64,000 bases of DNA from JABMOV01 sp964654545 (GCA_964654545.1 CAZZIU010000003.1:82194-146193); one strand, 5' to 3'. Shown: positions 44,438-53,920, numbered from the stretch's first letter. Notes: generated from the letters alone by a model not told the origin. A program made the numbers and translations.

Positions 44438-44470
44438 GATTCTTCAACTTCGTGAAGAATCTATTTTTTC
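44438..44470 (+). terminator. intrinsic terminator after tatA
   Basis: A nine-base stem (GATTCTTCA / TGAAGAATC, 44438-44446 and 44453-44461) around a six-base loop, then TATTTTTTC. It closes the long operon and separates it from batA. The remaining 88 bases to batA must contain the bat promoter, but I see no clear -35/-10 pair. Confidence 0.9.
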
Positions 44471-44558
44471 ATTATAAAATCAATTTTGTTTATATCGAAA
44501 CAATTTTCAAAAATAATCGTAATGTGGATTTTAGCATTGAATAAAAATTTGGAGAGGT

Positions 44559-45533
44559 ATGATTGAGTTTTCACATCCCTGGTATCTGGCGCTTGGGATT
44601 GTGCTACCATTTGTAGCTTATTTATTATATCGCCCCAGCTCGCAGCGTGAAGGAACCATTCGAATCTCCAGCAAATCAATTATACCGGCAACCATGATTA
44701 AACGTGGTAGAAAAAAGAGGGGATTGCTTCATAGTCTTGAGATAGTGATTTTAACCTGTATAGTGGTTGGTTTGGCTGGACCCAGATCGCGGGATAAACT
44801 GCAAGAAACAAGCGTTGAAGTTGTAGATATCATACTGGCCGTTGATATAAGCAGCAGTATGTTGGCTGAAGATTTTAAACCCAATCGGCTGGAGGCAGTA
44901 AAAGAAACTGCAAAAGAATTCATTCATGCCAGAGCAACGGATAGAATTGGTATACTGGTCTTTGCTGGGGAGACATTTATTCAGTGCCCGCTGACGGTAG
45001 ATAAAGATGTTTTGACAAGTCTGCTCCAGGATATTCAGGTAGCTGAAAGGGAATACGATGGAACTGCCATTGGGATGGTTATTGCCAATGCGGCAAATCG
45101 CTTGAGGCAGAGTGATGCAAAAAGTAAAATAATTGTACTTCTATCCGATGGAAGTAACAATGCCGGTGAACTGGACCCCATAACCGCTGCGGACTTAGCC
45201 CAACAATTCAATATTAAAATTTACACAATCGGTGCTGGAACCAATCAGTCAACGACCTATATCCCTAACCGTGGTTATGTCAGGAATGAGATAGATGAAG
45301 AAACCTTAAAAGCTATCGCTGATAAAACCGGCGGAAAATACTTTCGTGCTACGGATGTGCGGTCATTGGAAAACGTTTACCGGGAAATAGATTCATTGGA
45401 GCGCACGGAAATTGAAGTTAAAGAATTCAATTTATATCATGAATTATATGGGTGGTTTTTGATTCCAGCTGTGATTTTTGGCTTGGTCCATAGATCGTTG
45501 CGCAATCTATGGATGAGAAGGATTACCTCATGA
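44559..45533 (+). CDS. batA: BatA, VWA-domain aerotolerance protein
   Basis: 324 residues. Two hydrophobic segments near the N-terminus (about 8-25, 60-80), then a VWA domain with the metal-binding DISSS (LAVDISSSM), and a C-terminal membrane segment (about 295-315). BatA proteins form, with BatB-E, a membrane complex served by a MoxR ATPase; roles in oxidative stress tolerance have been reported in Bacteroides. The Shine-Dalgarno TTTGGAGAGG lies just before the start. Confidence 0.9.
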   Translation: MIEFSHPWYLALGIVLPFVAYLLYRPSSQREGTIRISSKSIIPATMIKRGRKKRGLLHSLEIVILTCIVVGLAGPRSRDKLQETSVEVVDIILAVDISSSMLAEDFKPNRLEAVKETAKEFIHARATDRIGILVFAGETFIQCPLTVDKDVLTSLLQDIQVAEREYDGTAIGMVIANAANRLRQSDAKSKIIVLLSDGSNNAGELDPITAADLAQQFNIKIYTIGAGTNQSTTYIPNRGYVRNEIDEETLKAIADKTGGKYFRATDVRSLENVYREIDSLERTEIEVKEFNLYHELYGWFLIPAVIFGLVHRSLRNLWMRRITS

Positions 45534-46558
45534 GTTGGCGTTATCCACTGGTTTTGATACTCTTGATTGCCCTGTTCGCAGTTAATCTAATTATCCGGCT
45601 AATACAAAATAGACGAGGGCCCATTTTACCGTCCGCAAGTAAATCAGTACGTACCAATCTCCTAACAAGAATCGATTTTCGCCGGTTAACCTTTAGAAAC
45701 AGCATTTTGTTCTGGGGCATGGGTTTTCTCATCATCGCATCCGCTGGTCCACAAATTGGAGTGCGAGTGAAACCGGTTGAACGCAAAGGGGTTGACCTGG
45801 TATTTGCAATTGATGTTTCCACTAGTATGGATGCGGAAGATGTGGTACCCAGCCGCCTTGAAAAAGCCAAATACGAGATTGGACAGGTCATACGAAATCT
45901 AGAAGGTGACCGGGTGGCGTTGATCGTTTTCGCCGGTTCCAGTCATCTTTATTTACCATTAACAAGCGATTATGAAGCAGCGCTCCTATTTCTGGACGCC
46001 ATAGATACAGATATGATTCCCACGCAGGGTACATCACTGGCAGCAGCATTGCAAACGGGAATTTCTGCATTCAGCGAAGATTCGGAAAAGTATAAAGTGC
46101 TGGTGCTTGTTACCGATGGCGAAGATCACGAGGGAGAAGCTATTGAAATTGCCAGAACAGCAAAAAAGGCTGGTTTTGCAATTCATACCATAGGCGTGGG
46201 TACAACTACCGGTTCATTAATCCCCCTTAAAACGAAAGATGGAGTGCGGGAAGAATATAAGAAAGATAAACAGGGGAAATTGATCACTTCCGTACTGAAT
46301 GAATCCCTATTGCGGGATATCGCACAAGCCGGTGGTGGGATGTTTATACGATTTGACAATCGGTTGGCATCACACAGGGATTTGGTAAAAGCGATCAATC
46401 AAATGGAAAAAAGAACTATTAGTACCCATGAGTATTCTGAATATGAAGATCGCTATCATTTATTTGGCTTATTAGCGTTTGTTTTACTAATTATCGGATT
46501 TTTATATCCTACCAAACGAATCATCGAGGACGAATGGAGAGGTCGGTTTGTGGAGTAA
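45530..46558 (+). CDS. batB: BatB, VWA-domain aerotolerance protein
   Basis: 342 residues from the ATG at 45530, which overlaps the batA stop (ATGA); an in-frame ATG seven codons upstream is possible. Same layout as BatA: N-terminal membrane helices, VWA domain with DVSTS (AIDVSTSMDAED) and TDGEDHEG, and a C-terminal membrane helix (about 310-330). Together the two proteins are paralogues of the VWA pair seen in FCB genomes. Confidence 0.9.
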   Translation: MSWRYPLVLILLIALFAVNLIIRLIQNRRGPILPSASKSVRTNLLTRIDFRRLTFRNSILFWGMGFLIIASAGPQIGVRVKPVERKGVDLVFAIDVSTSMDAEDVVPSRLEKAKYEIGQVIRNLEGDRVALIVFAGSSHLYLPLTSDYEAALLFLDAIDTDMIPTQGTSLAAALQTGISAFSEDSEKYKVLVLVTDGEDHEGEAIEIARTAKKAGFAIHTIGVGTTTGSLIPLKTKDGVREEYKKDKQGKLITSVLNESLLRDIAQAGGGMFIRFDNRLASHRDLVKAINQMEKRTISTHEYSEYEDRYHLFGLLAFVLLIIGFLYPTKRIIEDEWRGRFVE

Positions 46559-47171
46559 AATTCATCTCGTTATAATTGGATTATCAGTAATCATGGCGCA
46601 GAAAAAAAGTGACGAGGGTCTGGCGCATTATAGAAACAATAATTTTGCAGAAGCACGTTCCTATTATGAACATATAATAGCCGAAGACAGTGAAAATGAT
46701 TACGCCTGGTTTGGCTTGGGAGTGAGTGCACTTGAGCAAGGTGATATGGAGACCTCCGCCATGGCATTCAGTAAAGTTGCCTCGGATCCAGAAAGTGCAC
46801 TGCAGTCCGATGCGATATATAATTTGGGACACGTTGCATTCAACAACCAGAAAATCCAAGAAAGTATGGCTTTATTCAGAGAGGCAATTTCATTAAATCC
46901 GCAGGACCAGGATGCAAAGTATAATTTTGAATTTCTCTTGCACCAGGAGCAACAAAAACAGGATAATAAAAATAATGATGCTACTCCGGAGCCTTCCGAA
47001 GAAGCACAGCGAATTAAAAAAGAAGCCGAGAAACTGGTGGCTGAACGAAAATATCCTGAAGCCATTCAATTAATGGAGGACTTGTTGCAACGGGATCAAA
47101 CTGCCGTATCCTATCAGGACTATGTGCAAAGAATACGTGATATTTATACCATCGTAGCAGGTGCACAATGA
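46548..47171 (+). CDS. batC: BatC-like TPR protein
   Basis: 207 residues from a TTG overlapping batB by 11 bases. Signal peptide (about 1-17), then TPR repeats (about 20-125) with WFGLGVSALEQGDMETSA, a linker rich in Gln, Asn and Asp (about 125-150) and a short helical part. It matches the TPR portion of BatC. The low-complexity portion found in other BatC proteins appears in the next gene instead. Confidence 0.75.
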   Translation: MWSKIHLVIIGLSVIMAQKKSDEGLAHYRNNNFAEARSYYEHIIAEDSENDYAWFGLGVSALEQGDMETSAMAFSKVASDPESALQSDAIYNLGHVAFNNQKIQESMALFREAISLNPQDQDAKYNFEFLLHQEQQKQDNKNNDATPEPSEEAQRIKKEAEKLVAERKYPEAIQLMEDLLQRDQTAVSYQDYVQRIRDIYTIVAGAQ

Positions 47172-47749
47172 ACAGGCTCTTATTACTCATTGCCATTTCA
47201 ACTTCCATCGCCATTGCGAGAGGCTGGGAAGATTTCTTCCATACCGCTGCGAATTATTATACACTGGGTCAAAAACAGAAAGCGGCACAGTTTGTTCAGG
47301 ATGGGTTGTACTACTATCCTGACAATCCACAATTAAATGCATTGGGTGGATTGCTAACGGATGAGGAACAGGAAAAACAACAACAGGAACAACAGCAATC
47401 CCAGGATCAAAATCAGGATCAGCAAGAAGAGCAAAAGCAGGAGAATAGTCAGAAGGGTCAGGAAAAGCAATCTGAGGAGCAACAACAAACGCAGGAAGAG
47501 CAGGAATCACAGGATCAAAAACAGAAAGAGCAACTAGAACAATCTGACCAATCTGAAAATGAGGATCAAAAACAGGAAGGAAAACAGGAACAGCAGGTTC
47601 AAAAAAATGATGAGGACAATGCTGAGCAGGTAAGCGAGGATCAACTCAATGCTGCGGCCATTCTTGATGCATTGAAGGATGACGAAAAAATTCACCAGAA
47701 GCGACAAATAGCCAAGAAATCTTCACGTAAATTGGAAAAGGACTGGTAG
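47168..47749 (+). CDS. BatC-tail-like Gln/Glu-rich secreted protein
   Basis: 193 residues; start overlaps the previous stop (ATGA). Signal peptide (about 1-18), one TPR-like unit (about 20-60), an extremely Gln/Glu-rich stretch (66-152), and a conserved-looking end, LDALKDDEKIHQKRQIAKK, that resembles BatC C-termini. It therefore looks like the second half of a divided BatC, or a BatC paralogue. The spacing and the overlap argue against a recent frameshift, because each half has its own signal peptide. Confidence 0.6.
   Translation: MNRLLLLIAISTSIAIARGWEDFFHTAANYYTLGQKQKAAQFVQDGLYYYPDNPQLNALGGLLTDEEQEKQQQEQQQSQDQNQDQQEEQKQENSQKGQEKQSEEQQQTQEEQESQDQKQKEQLEQSDQSENEDQKQEGKQEQQVQKNDEDNAEQVSEDQLNAAAILDALKDDEKIHQKRQIAKKSSRKLEKDW
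47363..47623 (+). repeat. Gln/Glu low-complexity coding repeat
   Basis: About 87 codons consisting mainly of CAG/CAA, GAG/GAA and GAT, with repeated units such as CAGGATCAAAA (for example near 47403 and 47514). Likely to vary in length between strains by slippage. It encodes residues 66-152 of the preceding entry. Confidence 0.7.
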
Positions 47750-47758
47750 TAATTTTTA

Positions 47759-49525
47759 ATGATGACTGACAGACAAAAACAACCAATTCGTCCATCGACT
47801 CTTATACTTCTGAGTATTTTTCTCGCATCATTTTTTACCGTGTTATCAGCACAAAAAGTGTCAGCCACAGTGGACGTGAGGTCTTTTACAATTAATGAGG
47901 TAGTTACTTTTACAATATCTGCTGAAGATGCCTCTGATAATCCAACTGCAGATATTTCACCTTTATTAAAAGATTTTTCGATTGTCAGCGGACCGTCCAC
48001 ACAAACCAATATGCAATTTGTGAATGGTCGCATGACGTCCTCTAGAAATATTTCCTGGACTCTCATTGCCAACCGGGATGGGGAAATAACAATTCCAACA
48101 TTGGCTGTAAAATTGGGACGAAAAACTTTTCACACAAAACCTATCGATCTAAAAGTAAAAAAATCCGATGTGACAGGTGATCCGGATGATTTGTTTGTTG
48201 TTGCTGAAGTAGATAAACGATCTGTGGTAGTCGGTGAACAAATCACCGTTGTTTACAAATTATATACTCGAGTAAACATGACAATAAAGGAATTGCAATC
48301 ACCAGAGTACGTGGGATTTTGGACAGAAGAACTTTATTCCCCCAGACAAATTGATTTTCGTGATACCCAAATCAAAGGTGAGCGATATAAGGTAGCAACG
48401 CTTTATAAGGTAGCCTTATTTCCCACCAAAACCGGTGAGATTGTTTTACCACCCATGGTTCTGAACTGTAATGTGGAAATAAGGCAGAAAAATCGACGTC
48501 GTAGTGTCTGGGATGATCCTTTTTTCAATTCGCTTGATCCCTTTTTTGGCAATCGTTCCACCAAACCAAGAATTATTCGTACGGATGAGGAAATTATTAA
48601 AGTACGATCTTTTGATGGCTTACCACCGATCGGTTATACCAACGCGGTTGGCCAATTTAAACTGAATAGCAATGTGGATGACAAAGATGTAAAAGCAAAT
48701 GAAGCAATTACGTTTCAAGTTGTACTTCATGGTACTGGGAATTTGCCAATTCTCAAATTACCGGATATTGAATTTCCTGCTGACTTGGAAGTATTTCCAC
48801 CGACTTCGGACACACAACGTGATCCATTTCGGGATGAAATCACAGGTACAATTACTCTGGAGTATATACTGATCCCACGCAAACCAGGAACCTACATACT
48901 TCCAAGGATAAAATTTTCATACTACAATCCAAAATTGCGAGCATGGGAGAGTTCTGAAACGCAGGCTATTCGATTAACAGTAAACCCCGGTGAACAGCCG
49001 GTAAATGCTGGTCCTGGATTTACAAAAGAAGAAATTGTTTTATTGGGGAAGGATATACGCTATATCAAACCGGATGTACCCAGATGGAACACGAATGCAG
49101 CCATGAATTTTCAATGGATTTTTCTTGTGTATTATGGAGCAGCTTTTGGTCTGTTTTTGATACCCGGAAGAATTCTGACCTATCGTAAACGGTGGGCTGG
49201 AACAGAGATTCAGAGAACTTCAAAAAAAGCATTACGATCAGCCGAAAAGAAATTGGTACAAAAACAGGAAGATGTTTTTGGACAATCGGCCGCTGTAATA
49301 TATTCTTATCTTCAGGAAAAATTTCAGTTGGATTCCGATAATCTGGACCCACTTTCTGTACGAAATCATTTTGACACGATTCTGCGGGGAGAAACATTGA
49401 TAAAATTGGAGGAGTTACTCCGGATTTGTGATGCGGGAAGATTTTCACCAGGTGCGATTGGTAGGGAAGAAAATATACTAAGAGAAACCAAAACAATAGT
49501 AAGAGAGATCGATGGTCAGGTATAG
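47759..49525 (+). CDS. batD: BatD, aerotolerance membrane protein
   Basis: 588 residues. An N-terminal hydrophobic signal segment (about 14-30), several Ig-like beta-sandwich units (about 35-420) including GPSTQTNMQFVNGRMTSSR, a membrane helix around 445-465, and a cytoplasmic helical tail. This is the standard BatD plan. It starts nine bases after the previous gene. Confidence 0.85.
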   Translation: MMTDRQKQPIRPSTLILLSIFLASFFTVLSAQKVSATVDVRSFTINEVVTFTISAEDASDNPTADISPLLKDFSIVSGPSTQTNMQFVNGRMTSSRNISWTLIANRDGEITIPTLAVKLGRKTFHTKPIDLKVKKSDVTGDPDDLFVVAEVDKRSVVVGEQITVVYKLYTRVNMTIKELQSPEYVGFWTEELYSPRQIDFRDTQIKGERYKVATLYKVALFPTKTGEIVLPPMVLNCNVEIRQKNRRRSVWDDPFFNSLDPFFGNRSTKPRIIRTDEEIIKVRSFDGLPPIGYTNAVGQFKLNSNVDDKDVKANEAITFQVVLHGTGNLPILKLPDIEFPADLEVFPPTSDTQRDPFRDEITGTITLEYILIPRKPGTYILPRIKFSYYNPKLRAWESSETQAIRLTVNPGEQPVNAGPGFTKEEIVLLGKDIRYIKPDVPRWNTNAAMNFQWIFLVYYGAAFGLFLIPGRILTYRKRWAGTEIQRTSKKALRSAEKKLVQKQEDVFGQSAAVIYSYLQEKFQLDSDNLDPLSVRNHFDTILRGETLIKLEELLRICDAGRFSPGAIGREENILRETKTIVREIDGQV

Positions 49526-50261
49526 TATAACCCTCATTACTCTTCTTACTATTGGATTTGGTCAATCTAATGTGCCGGATAAATTATTTCTTGAAGGTAA
49601 TCAGGCAATGACGGAGGAAGATTACCGAGCAGCTGCTGATAAATATGAAGAAATACTGGCACAGGGTTACACCCATAAAAATCTATTTTACAATCTGGGG
49701 AATGCATACTACCGACTCGGCTACAATGGGTTGGCCATTTGGGCATATGAGAAGGGATTACAGCTTGATCCACAGGATGGGGATTTAAAGTACAATCTGG
49801 CCATCGCAAATGCCCAGGTCAGGGACCGTATTGAAGCTCCTGACATGGTTTTTATACTTGAATGGTATCGATTGATTAAATCACTATTTTCAATTCAGCA
49901 GTGGATTTTCATCGGACTTGGATTGGCAGCCACCGGTGGGATTATCTTTAATATCAATCGTTTCACTTCAAATTCAGGATTTGGCAAAAACCTTGTATTT
50001 ATTATGCTAATTTTGTCTGCAGTTTGTCACAGTATTGCTCTCAATCGATATTGGGATAACACAGAGTATTCGGAGGCGGTGATTGTTGATACGGAGGTTT
50101 TTGCTTATTCAGCACCTTTTGAACGATCTGATATCATGTTATTTAAAATCCACGAAGGAATTAAAGTCGAAATCGTTCAATCGCAGGATGATTGGACTGA
50201 AATTATTCTTTTGGATGGAAAACAGGGATGGATTAGATCTGACACTATCAGGGGGATATAA
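49512..50261 (+). CDS. batE: BatE, TPR plus SH3 aerotolerance protein
   Basis: 249 residues. Signal peptide, TPR repeats (about 22-95: YNLGNAYYRLGYNGLAIWAYEKGLQLDP), two membrane helices (about 125-180) and a C-terminal bacterial SH3-like domain (about 195-249, ending DGKQGWIRSDTI). This is the BatE plan. The start overlaps the end of batD by 14 bases. It ends the bat operon; no hairpin terminator follows. Confidence 0.85.
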   Translation: MVRYSITLITLLTIGFGQSNVPDKLFLEGNQAMTEEDYRAAADKYEEILAQGYTHKNLFYNLGNAYYRLGYNGLAIWAYEKGLQLDPQDGDLKYNLAIANAQVRDRIEAPDMVFILEWYRLIKSLFSIQQWIFIGLGLAATGGIIFNINRFTSNSGFGKNLVFIMLILSAVCHSIALNRYWDNTEYSEAVIVDTEVFAYSAPFERSDIMLFKIHEGIKVEIVQSQDDWTEIILLDGKQGWIRSDTIRGI

Positions 50262-50330
50262 TTCATAATTATTATGTTCATATGAAAAATTGCTTGGAAC
50301 ATTAACCTATCGCTAGGAACTTTATCTGTA

Positions 50331-50768
50331 ATGATAAAACATATTTTTATGGTATCAATTCTAGTATGTAGCCTTTCTGCTCAAACAGATGAGAAAAAAA
50401 AGCCTCTTTTTGATCCGAACAGTCTGAATGATCCAGAACCAAGCTGGCCAAAAGTCATGCATCCGTTATTACCTTTAGAAGATATTGAAATGACAACGGA
50501 CTTAGGTGAAAACAGCGATCAATTAATTAACGGATATCGGGTGCAGGTAATGGCTACAAGATATTATGAAAAAGCGGATAGCCTGCGAAATGTATTGACC
50601 GAACAATTTGGATCTGAAGTATATATCGATTTTGAGGCACCCAATTATAAGGTAAGGGTGGGGAATTGCATCGTTCGTAAAGATGCGGAAATTTTGCAGG
50701 CAAAACTTAAATCGATACGTTATGAGTCTGCCTGGATTATAAGAACCAGAGTGTATACACAGTATTAA
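50331..50768 (+). CDS. SPOR-domain secreted protein
   Basis: 145 residues. Signal peptide (about 1-18), a Pro/Asp-rich stretch, and a C-terminal SPOR-like fold (about 68-140): GYRVQVMATRYYEKADSLRN then YKVRVGNCIVRKDAE. SPOR domains bind denuded glycan strands of peptidoglycan at division sites. This could be a small periplasmic or lipid-free envelope factor. The flanking 69 and 108 bases hold nothing I can assign. Confidence 0.75.
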   Translation: MIKHIFMVSILVCSLSAQTDEKKKPLFDPNSLNDPEPSWPKVMHPLLPLEDIEMTTDLGENSDQLINGYRVQVMATRYYEKADSLRNVLTEQFGSEVYIDFEAPNYKVRVGNCIVRKDAEILQAKLKSIRYESAWIIRTRVYTQY

Positions 50769-50876
50769 TTTCATTTTATATCGCAGCAAACTGAAATCTA
50801 ACCCAATTTTGTCTTCTTAGCCGTTGGTTGAGATTGACCATTACATGTAAATTTAACGACATATTAATGAGGAACT

Positions 50877-51620
50877 ATGTCAGGTCATAGCAAGTGGTCA
50901 ACGATTAAGCGGAAGAAAGCTGCAGTTGACGCAAAACGCGGTAAAATATTTACAAAAATTATAAAGGAAATTACTGTTGCTGCACGATTAGGAGGCGGCG
51001 ACGAAAATACCAATCCTCGTCTTAGACAGGCAATTCTCGCAGCCAAAGCTGCCAATATGCCTGCCGATAATATGAAAAGGGCCATCCAGAAGGGTATTGG
51101 TGAACTCCCTGGTGTTACCTATGAAGAAGTTACCTATGAGGGATATGGCCCCGGTGGAGTAGCCATCATGATGGAAGTTATTACTGACAATAAAAATCGC
51201 ATAGTTGCGGAAATTCGACACCTCATGAGTAAGTATGGTGGGAACCTGGGTGAAAATGGCAGTGTGGCATGGATGTTTGATAACAAGGGTCAAATTGTGA
51301 TACCAAAAAGTGCTGGCGAAGAGGACACCATTTTTGAATTAGCCCTGGAGCATGGAGCAGAAGATTTTGTTGCTGAAGATGATTTCTATACCATTACGAC
51401 TGATCCAACAAACGTCATGAGTGTACGGGATGCGCTGGAAAACACAGGTTTAGAAATTGAATCAGCACAGTTGGAAATGATACCAAAAAATTTGCAATCA
51501 GTAACCGGAAAAGATGCAGAAAAATTGATGAATTTGTTGGATTGTTTGGACGATAATGATGATATCAATCAGTTATATACAAATATGGATATTGATGATT
51601 CTGATATGCAATCTGATTGA
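50877..51620 (+). CDS. yebC: YebC/PmpR-family transcription/translation factor
   Basis: 247 residues. N-terminus MSGHSKWSTIKRKKAAVDAK and the segment YEGYGPGGVAIMMEVITDNK are family hallmarks. Recent work links YebC to resolving ribosome stalls at proline runs; older work described DNA binding. It precedes ruvC and ruvA, the usual arrangement. Shine-Dalgarno GAGGA is present. Confidence 0.95.
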   Translation: MSGHSKWSTIKRKKAAVDAKRGKIFTKIIKEITVAARLGGGDENTNPRLRQAILAAKAANMPADNMKRAIQKGIGELPGVTYEEVTYEGYGPGGVAIMMEVITDNKNRIVAEIRHLMSKYGGNLGENGSVAWMFDNKGQIVIPKSAGEEDTIFELALEHGAEDFVAEDDFYTITTDPTNVMSVRDALENTGLEIESAQLEMIPKNLQSVTGKDAEKLMNLLDCLDDNDDINQLYTNMDIDDSDMQSD

Positions 51621-51635
51621 GTCGAATCCTTGCCA

Positions 51636-52109
51636 ATGAAAGTTATTGGAATAGACCCGGGTTTGTCGACGACTGGTTTTGGAATATTAATTCAAAACCA
51701 AGCACAAATTCGATCTGTTTGTTATGGGACGATAAAACCGCCAGTCAAGGAATCATTGGCAATTAGGTTAAAATATTTGCACGATGAAATTTTGAAGATT
51801 TTTAAAACATATCAGCCTGAGACACTGGCAATAGAAGACACCTTTTATCAAAAAAATGTAAAATCCGCTCTCACGCTTGGACAGGCACGAGGGATTTTAT
51901 TGTTTGCCGGTGCAAATTTTGGTATCCCCTGTGCAGAATACTCTCCCCGAAAAGTAAAAAAATCTGTTGTTGGTAATGGGGCGGCAACCAAGGAACAAGT
52001 ACAATTTATGGTTCAGCGGATATTGAATTTATCGGAATTACCCACCCCACTCGATGCCAGCGACGCCTTGGCAATCGGTATTTGTCACCTTAACCAAAAT
52101 AGGTTTTGA
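51636..52109 (+). CDS. ruvC: Holliday junction resolvase RuvC
   Basis: 157 residues from the ATG at 51636; a TTG two codons upstream is less likely. Catalytic acids: Asp7 (GIDPGLSTTGFG), Glu (AIEDTFYQKN) and Asp in DASDALAIGICH. It nicks Holliday junctions as a dimer with RuvAB. It ends two bases before ruvA; ruvB is not in the window. Confidence 0.95.
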   Translation: MKVIGIDPGLSTTGFGILIQNQAQIRSVCYGTIKPPVKESLAIRLKYLHDEILKIFKTYQPETLAIEDTFYQKNVKSALTLGQARGILLFAGANFGIPCAEYSPRKVKKSVVGNGAATKEQVQFMVQRILNLSELPTPLDASDALAIGICHLNQNRF

Positions 52110-52110
52110 A

Positions 52111-52710
52111 ATGATTGATTCAATTCATGGACTTTTATATAAAAAGCAGCCAACCTTCGCAATTTTAGATATAGGGGGTGTTCGGTTTAAAATTCACATA
52201 AGCTTGCCCACATTTGAAGCCATACCAGATGCCGGTTCGGCCACGTCACTTTTAACCTATTTGCATGTGAGAGAAGATATCCTCGATTTATTTGGCTTTC
52301 ATTCCGACGAGCAGCGAGAATTGTTTTTAATGTTAATTGGCATCAGCGGTATCGGTCCGCGGTTAGCAATGACAATATTAGCTGGTGCAACACCAGGGGA
52401 TTTCCGAAAAAGAATTATCGCAGGTGATGTGAAATCGCTAACGGTCATTCCGGGAGTGGGGCCAAAAACAGCCAAACGGATGGTTATTGAATTAAAGGAG
52501 AAATTTGTAGACACAGATGATGCAGAAATATTATCCGATATACTGGGGGGCGAAGGTGAAAACACCATGATCAATGATGCAATCCAGGCGATGGTATCCC
52601 TAGGGTACACCAGGGGCCAGGCCCATCAGGCAATCCGGAAACTGGAAAAATCAGATGGCATTCCGGATACCCTAGAAGAAATTCTGAAAAATGCATTGTC
52701 AAAAATGTAG
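52111..52710 (+). CDS. ruvA: Holliday junction DNA helicase subunit RuvA
   Basis: 199 residues from the ATG at 52111, one base after the ruvC stop; the frame is open upstream within ruvC and that ATG is rejected. OB domain (1-62), two helix-hairpin-helix motifs (ISGIGPRLAMTIL and IPGVGPKTAKRMVIELK) and a C-terminal domain III (about 150-199) that contacts RuvB. Confidence 0.95.
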   Translation: MIDSIHGLLYKKQPTFAILDIGGVRFKIHISLPTFEAIPDAGSATSLLTYLHVREDILDLFGFHSDEQRELFLMLIGISGIGPRLAMTILAGATPGDFRKRIIAGDVKSLTVIPGVGPKTAKRMVIELKEKFVDTDDAEILSDILGGEGENTMINDAIQAMVSLGYTRGQAHQAIRKLEKSDGIPDTLEEILKNALSKM

Positions 52711-52722
52711 TAGGAGAAAAGC

Positions 52723-53919
52723 ATGAAACTTTCCAGTCAATTATCAAAATTAGGCACAGAAACCGCTTTTGCGGTTTCCGCCCAGGCAGCGAGTTGGGCT
52801 GCTAAGGGAAATAAAGTATATCCATTTCATCTGGGGGACATCAATTTACCTACGCCGGAGAATGTTGTCCGTGCTGCAAATAAAGCAATCGGAGACGGAA
52901 AAACCGGATATTGTCCGGCGGCGGGAATACCCCAATTACGAGATACTCTAGCACAAGATGTGGGTTCCAGAAGAGGCGTTACATATCAGGCAGAAAATGT
53001 ATCCATGCAACCCGGTGGTAAGCCGGTAATCGGCAAATTTATCGCGACTGTAATGAATAAGGGGGATGAAGTGTTGTATCCAAATCCCGGTTACCCAATC
53101 TATGAGAGTCAAATTGAATTTCAGGGTGGCGTGGCGATTCCGTATGGCTACACAGAAACAGAGACAGGTTTTGCAATTGATCTTGAGAAATTGGAAGCAT
53201 CCATTACTGATAGAACAACAGTACTAATATATAATAACTACCAAAATCCGATTAGCGCCGAGTCATCGAAAGATGAGATGGAAACCATCGCTGCCCTGGC
53301 AATTAAACATGATTTGTGGGTTCTGGCAGATGATGCATATTATGAAATCCGATATTCTGATGAACCGCGATCAATAGTAACATTTCCTGGCATGCAGGAA
53401 AGAACGGTAATCCTGTACACGTTTTCAAAAAAATATGCCATGACCGGCTGGCGGTTAGGTGCTGCAATTGGTCCAAAACCTGTCATTGATATAATCAGCA
53501 AACTGAATACCAATGCTGAATCATGTTCTAATCATTTCATTCAATGGGCTATGGTTGAAGGGCTGACCGGTGATCCCAGTGGACCTGAAAGTATTTTGGC
53601 GGAATTAAAACGAAGGAGAGATGCTGCCGTTGAAAATTTGAATTCCATTGATGGAATCAACCTCCCCATGCCGAACAGCACGTTTTATTTGTTCCCAAAC
53701 GTTACCAAAATTATGCAACGAAAGGGATTTAAGGATATTCGAGAACTCCAGGATGGAGCACTCTACAATACAGGTGTATCCTTCTGTACCCGAAATCATT
53801 TTGGTCGCCCGGCAGCAAATGAGACGGAATATTTCATACGCTTCGCATATTCTGGAATTACAGTCGATGATATCACCGAAGGAATTGCCAAACTAAAATC
53901 ATGGTTCGAATCAGCATAA
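52723..53919 (+). CDS. pyridoxal-phosphate aminotransferase, class I/II (aspartate aminotransferase-like)
   Basis: 398 residues, fold type I. GYPIYESQ (substrate/PLP stacking), YNNYQNPISAE (the usual NPxNPTG is NYQNPISA here), DDAYYEI and the PLP lysine in TFSKKYAMTGWRLG. The substrate cannot be read from sequence. It is followed by gcvT after one base and preceded by ruvA. In this group NPTG is often altered. Confidence 0.85.
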   Translation: MKLSSQLSKLGTETAFAVSAQAASWAAKGNKVYPFHLGDINLPTPENVVRAANKAIGDGKTGYCPAAGIPQLRDTLAQDVGSRRGVTYQAENVSMQPGGKPVIGKFIATVMNKGDEVLYPNPGYPIYESQIEFQGGVAIPYGYTETETGFAIDLEKLEASITDRTTVLIYNNYQNPISAESSKDEMETIAALAIKHDLWVLADDAYYEIRYSDEPRSIVTFPGMQERTVILYTFSKKYAMTGWRLGAAIGPKPVIDIISKLNTNAESCSNHFIQWAMVEGLTGDPSGPESILAELKRRRDAAVENLNSIDGINLPMPNSTFYLFPNVTKIMQRKGFKDIRELQDGALYNTGVSFCTRNHFGRPAANETEYFIRFAYSGITVDDITEGIAKLKSWFESA

Positions 53920-53920
53920 T

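Noticed and set aside
47363..47623. Q/E-rich stretch as a tandem-repeat or CRISPR-like array
   Set aside because: It is coding low-complexity sequence with irregular units; no spacers of even length.
49065..49565. A 166-codon minus-strand frame over batD and batE
   Set aside because: Antisense to coding sequence on both sides of the gene border; no support.
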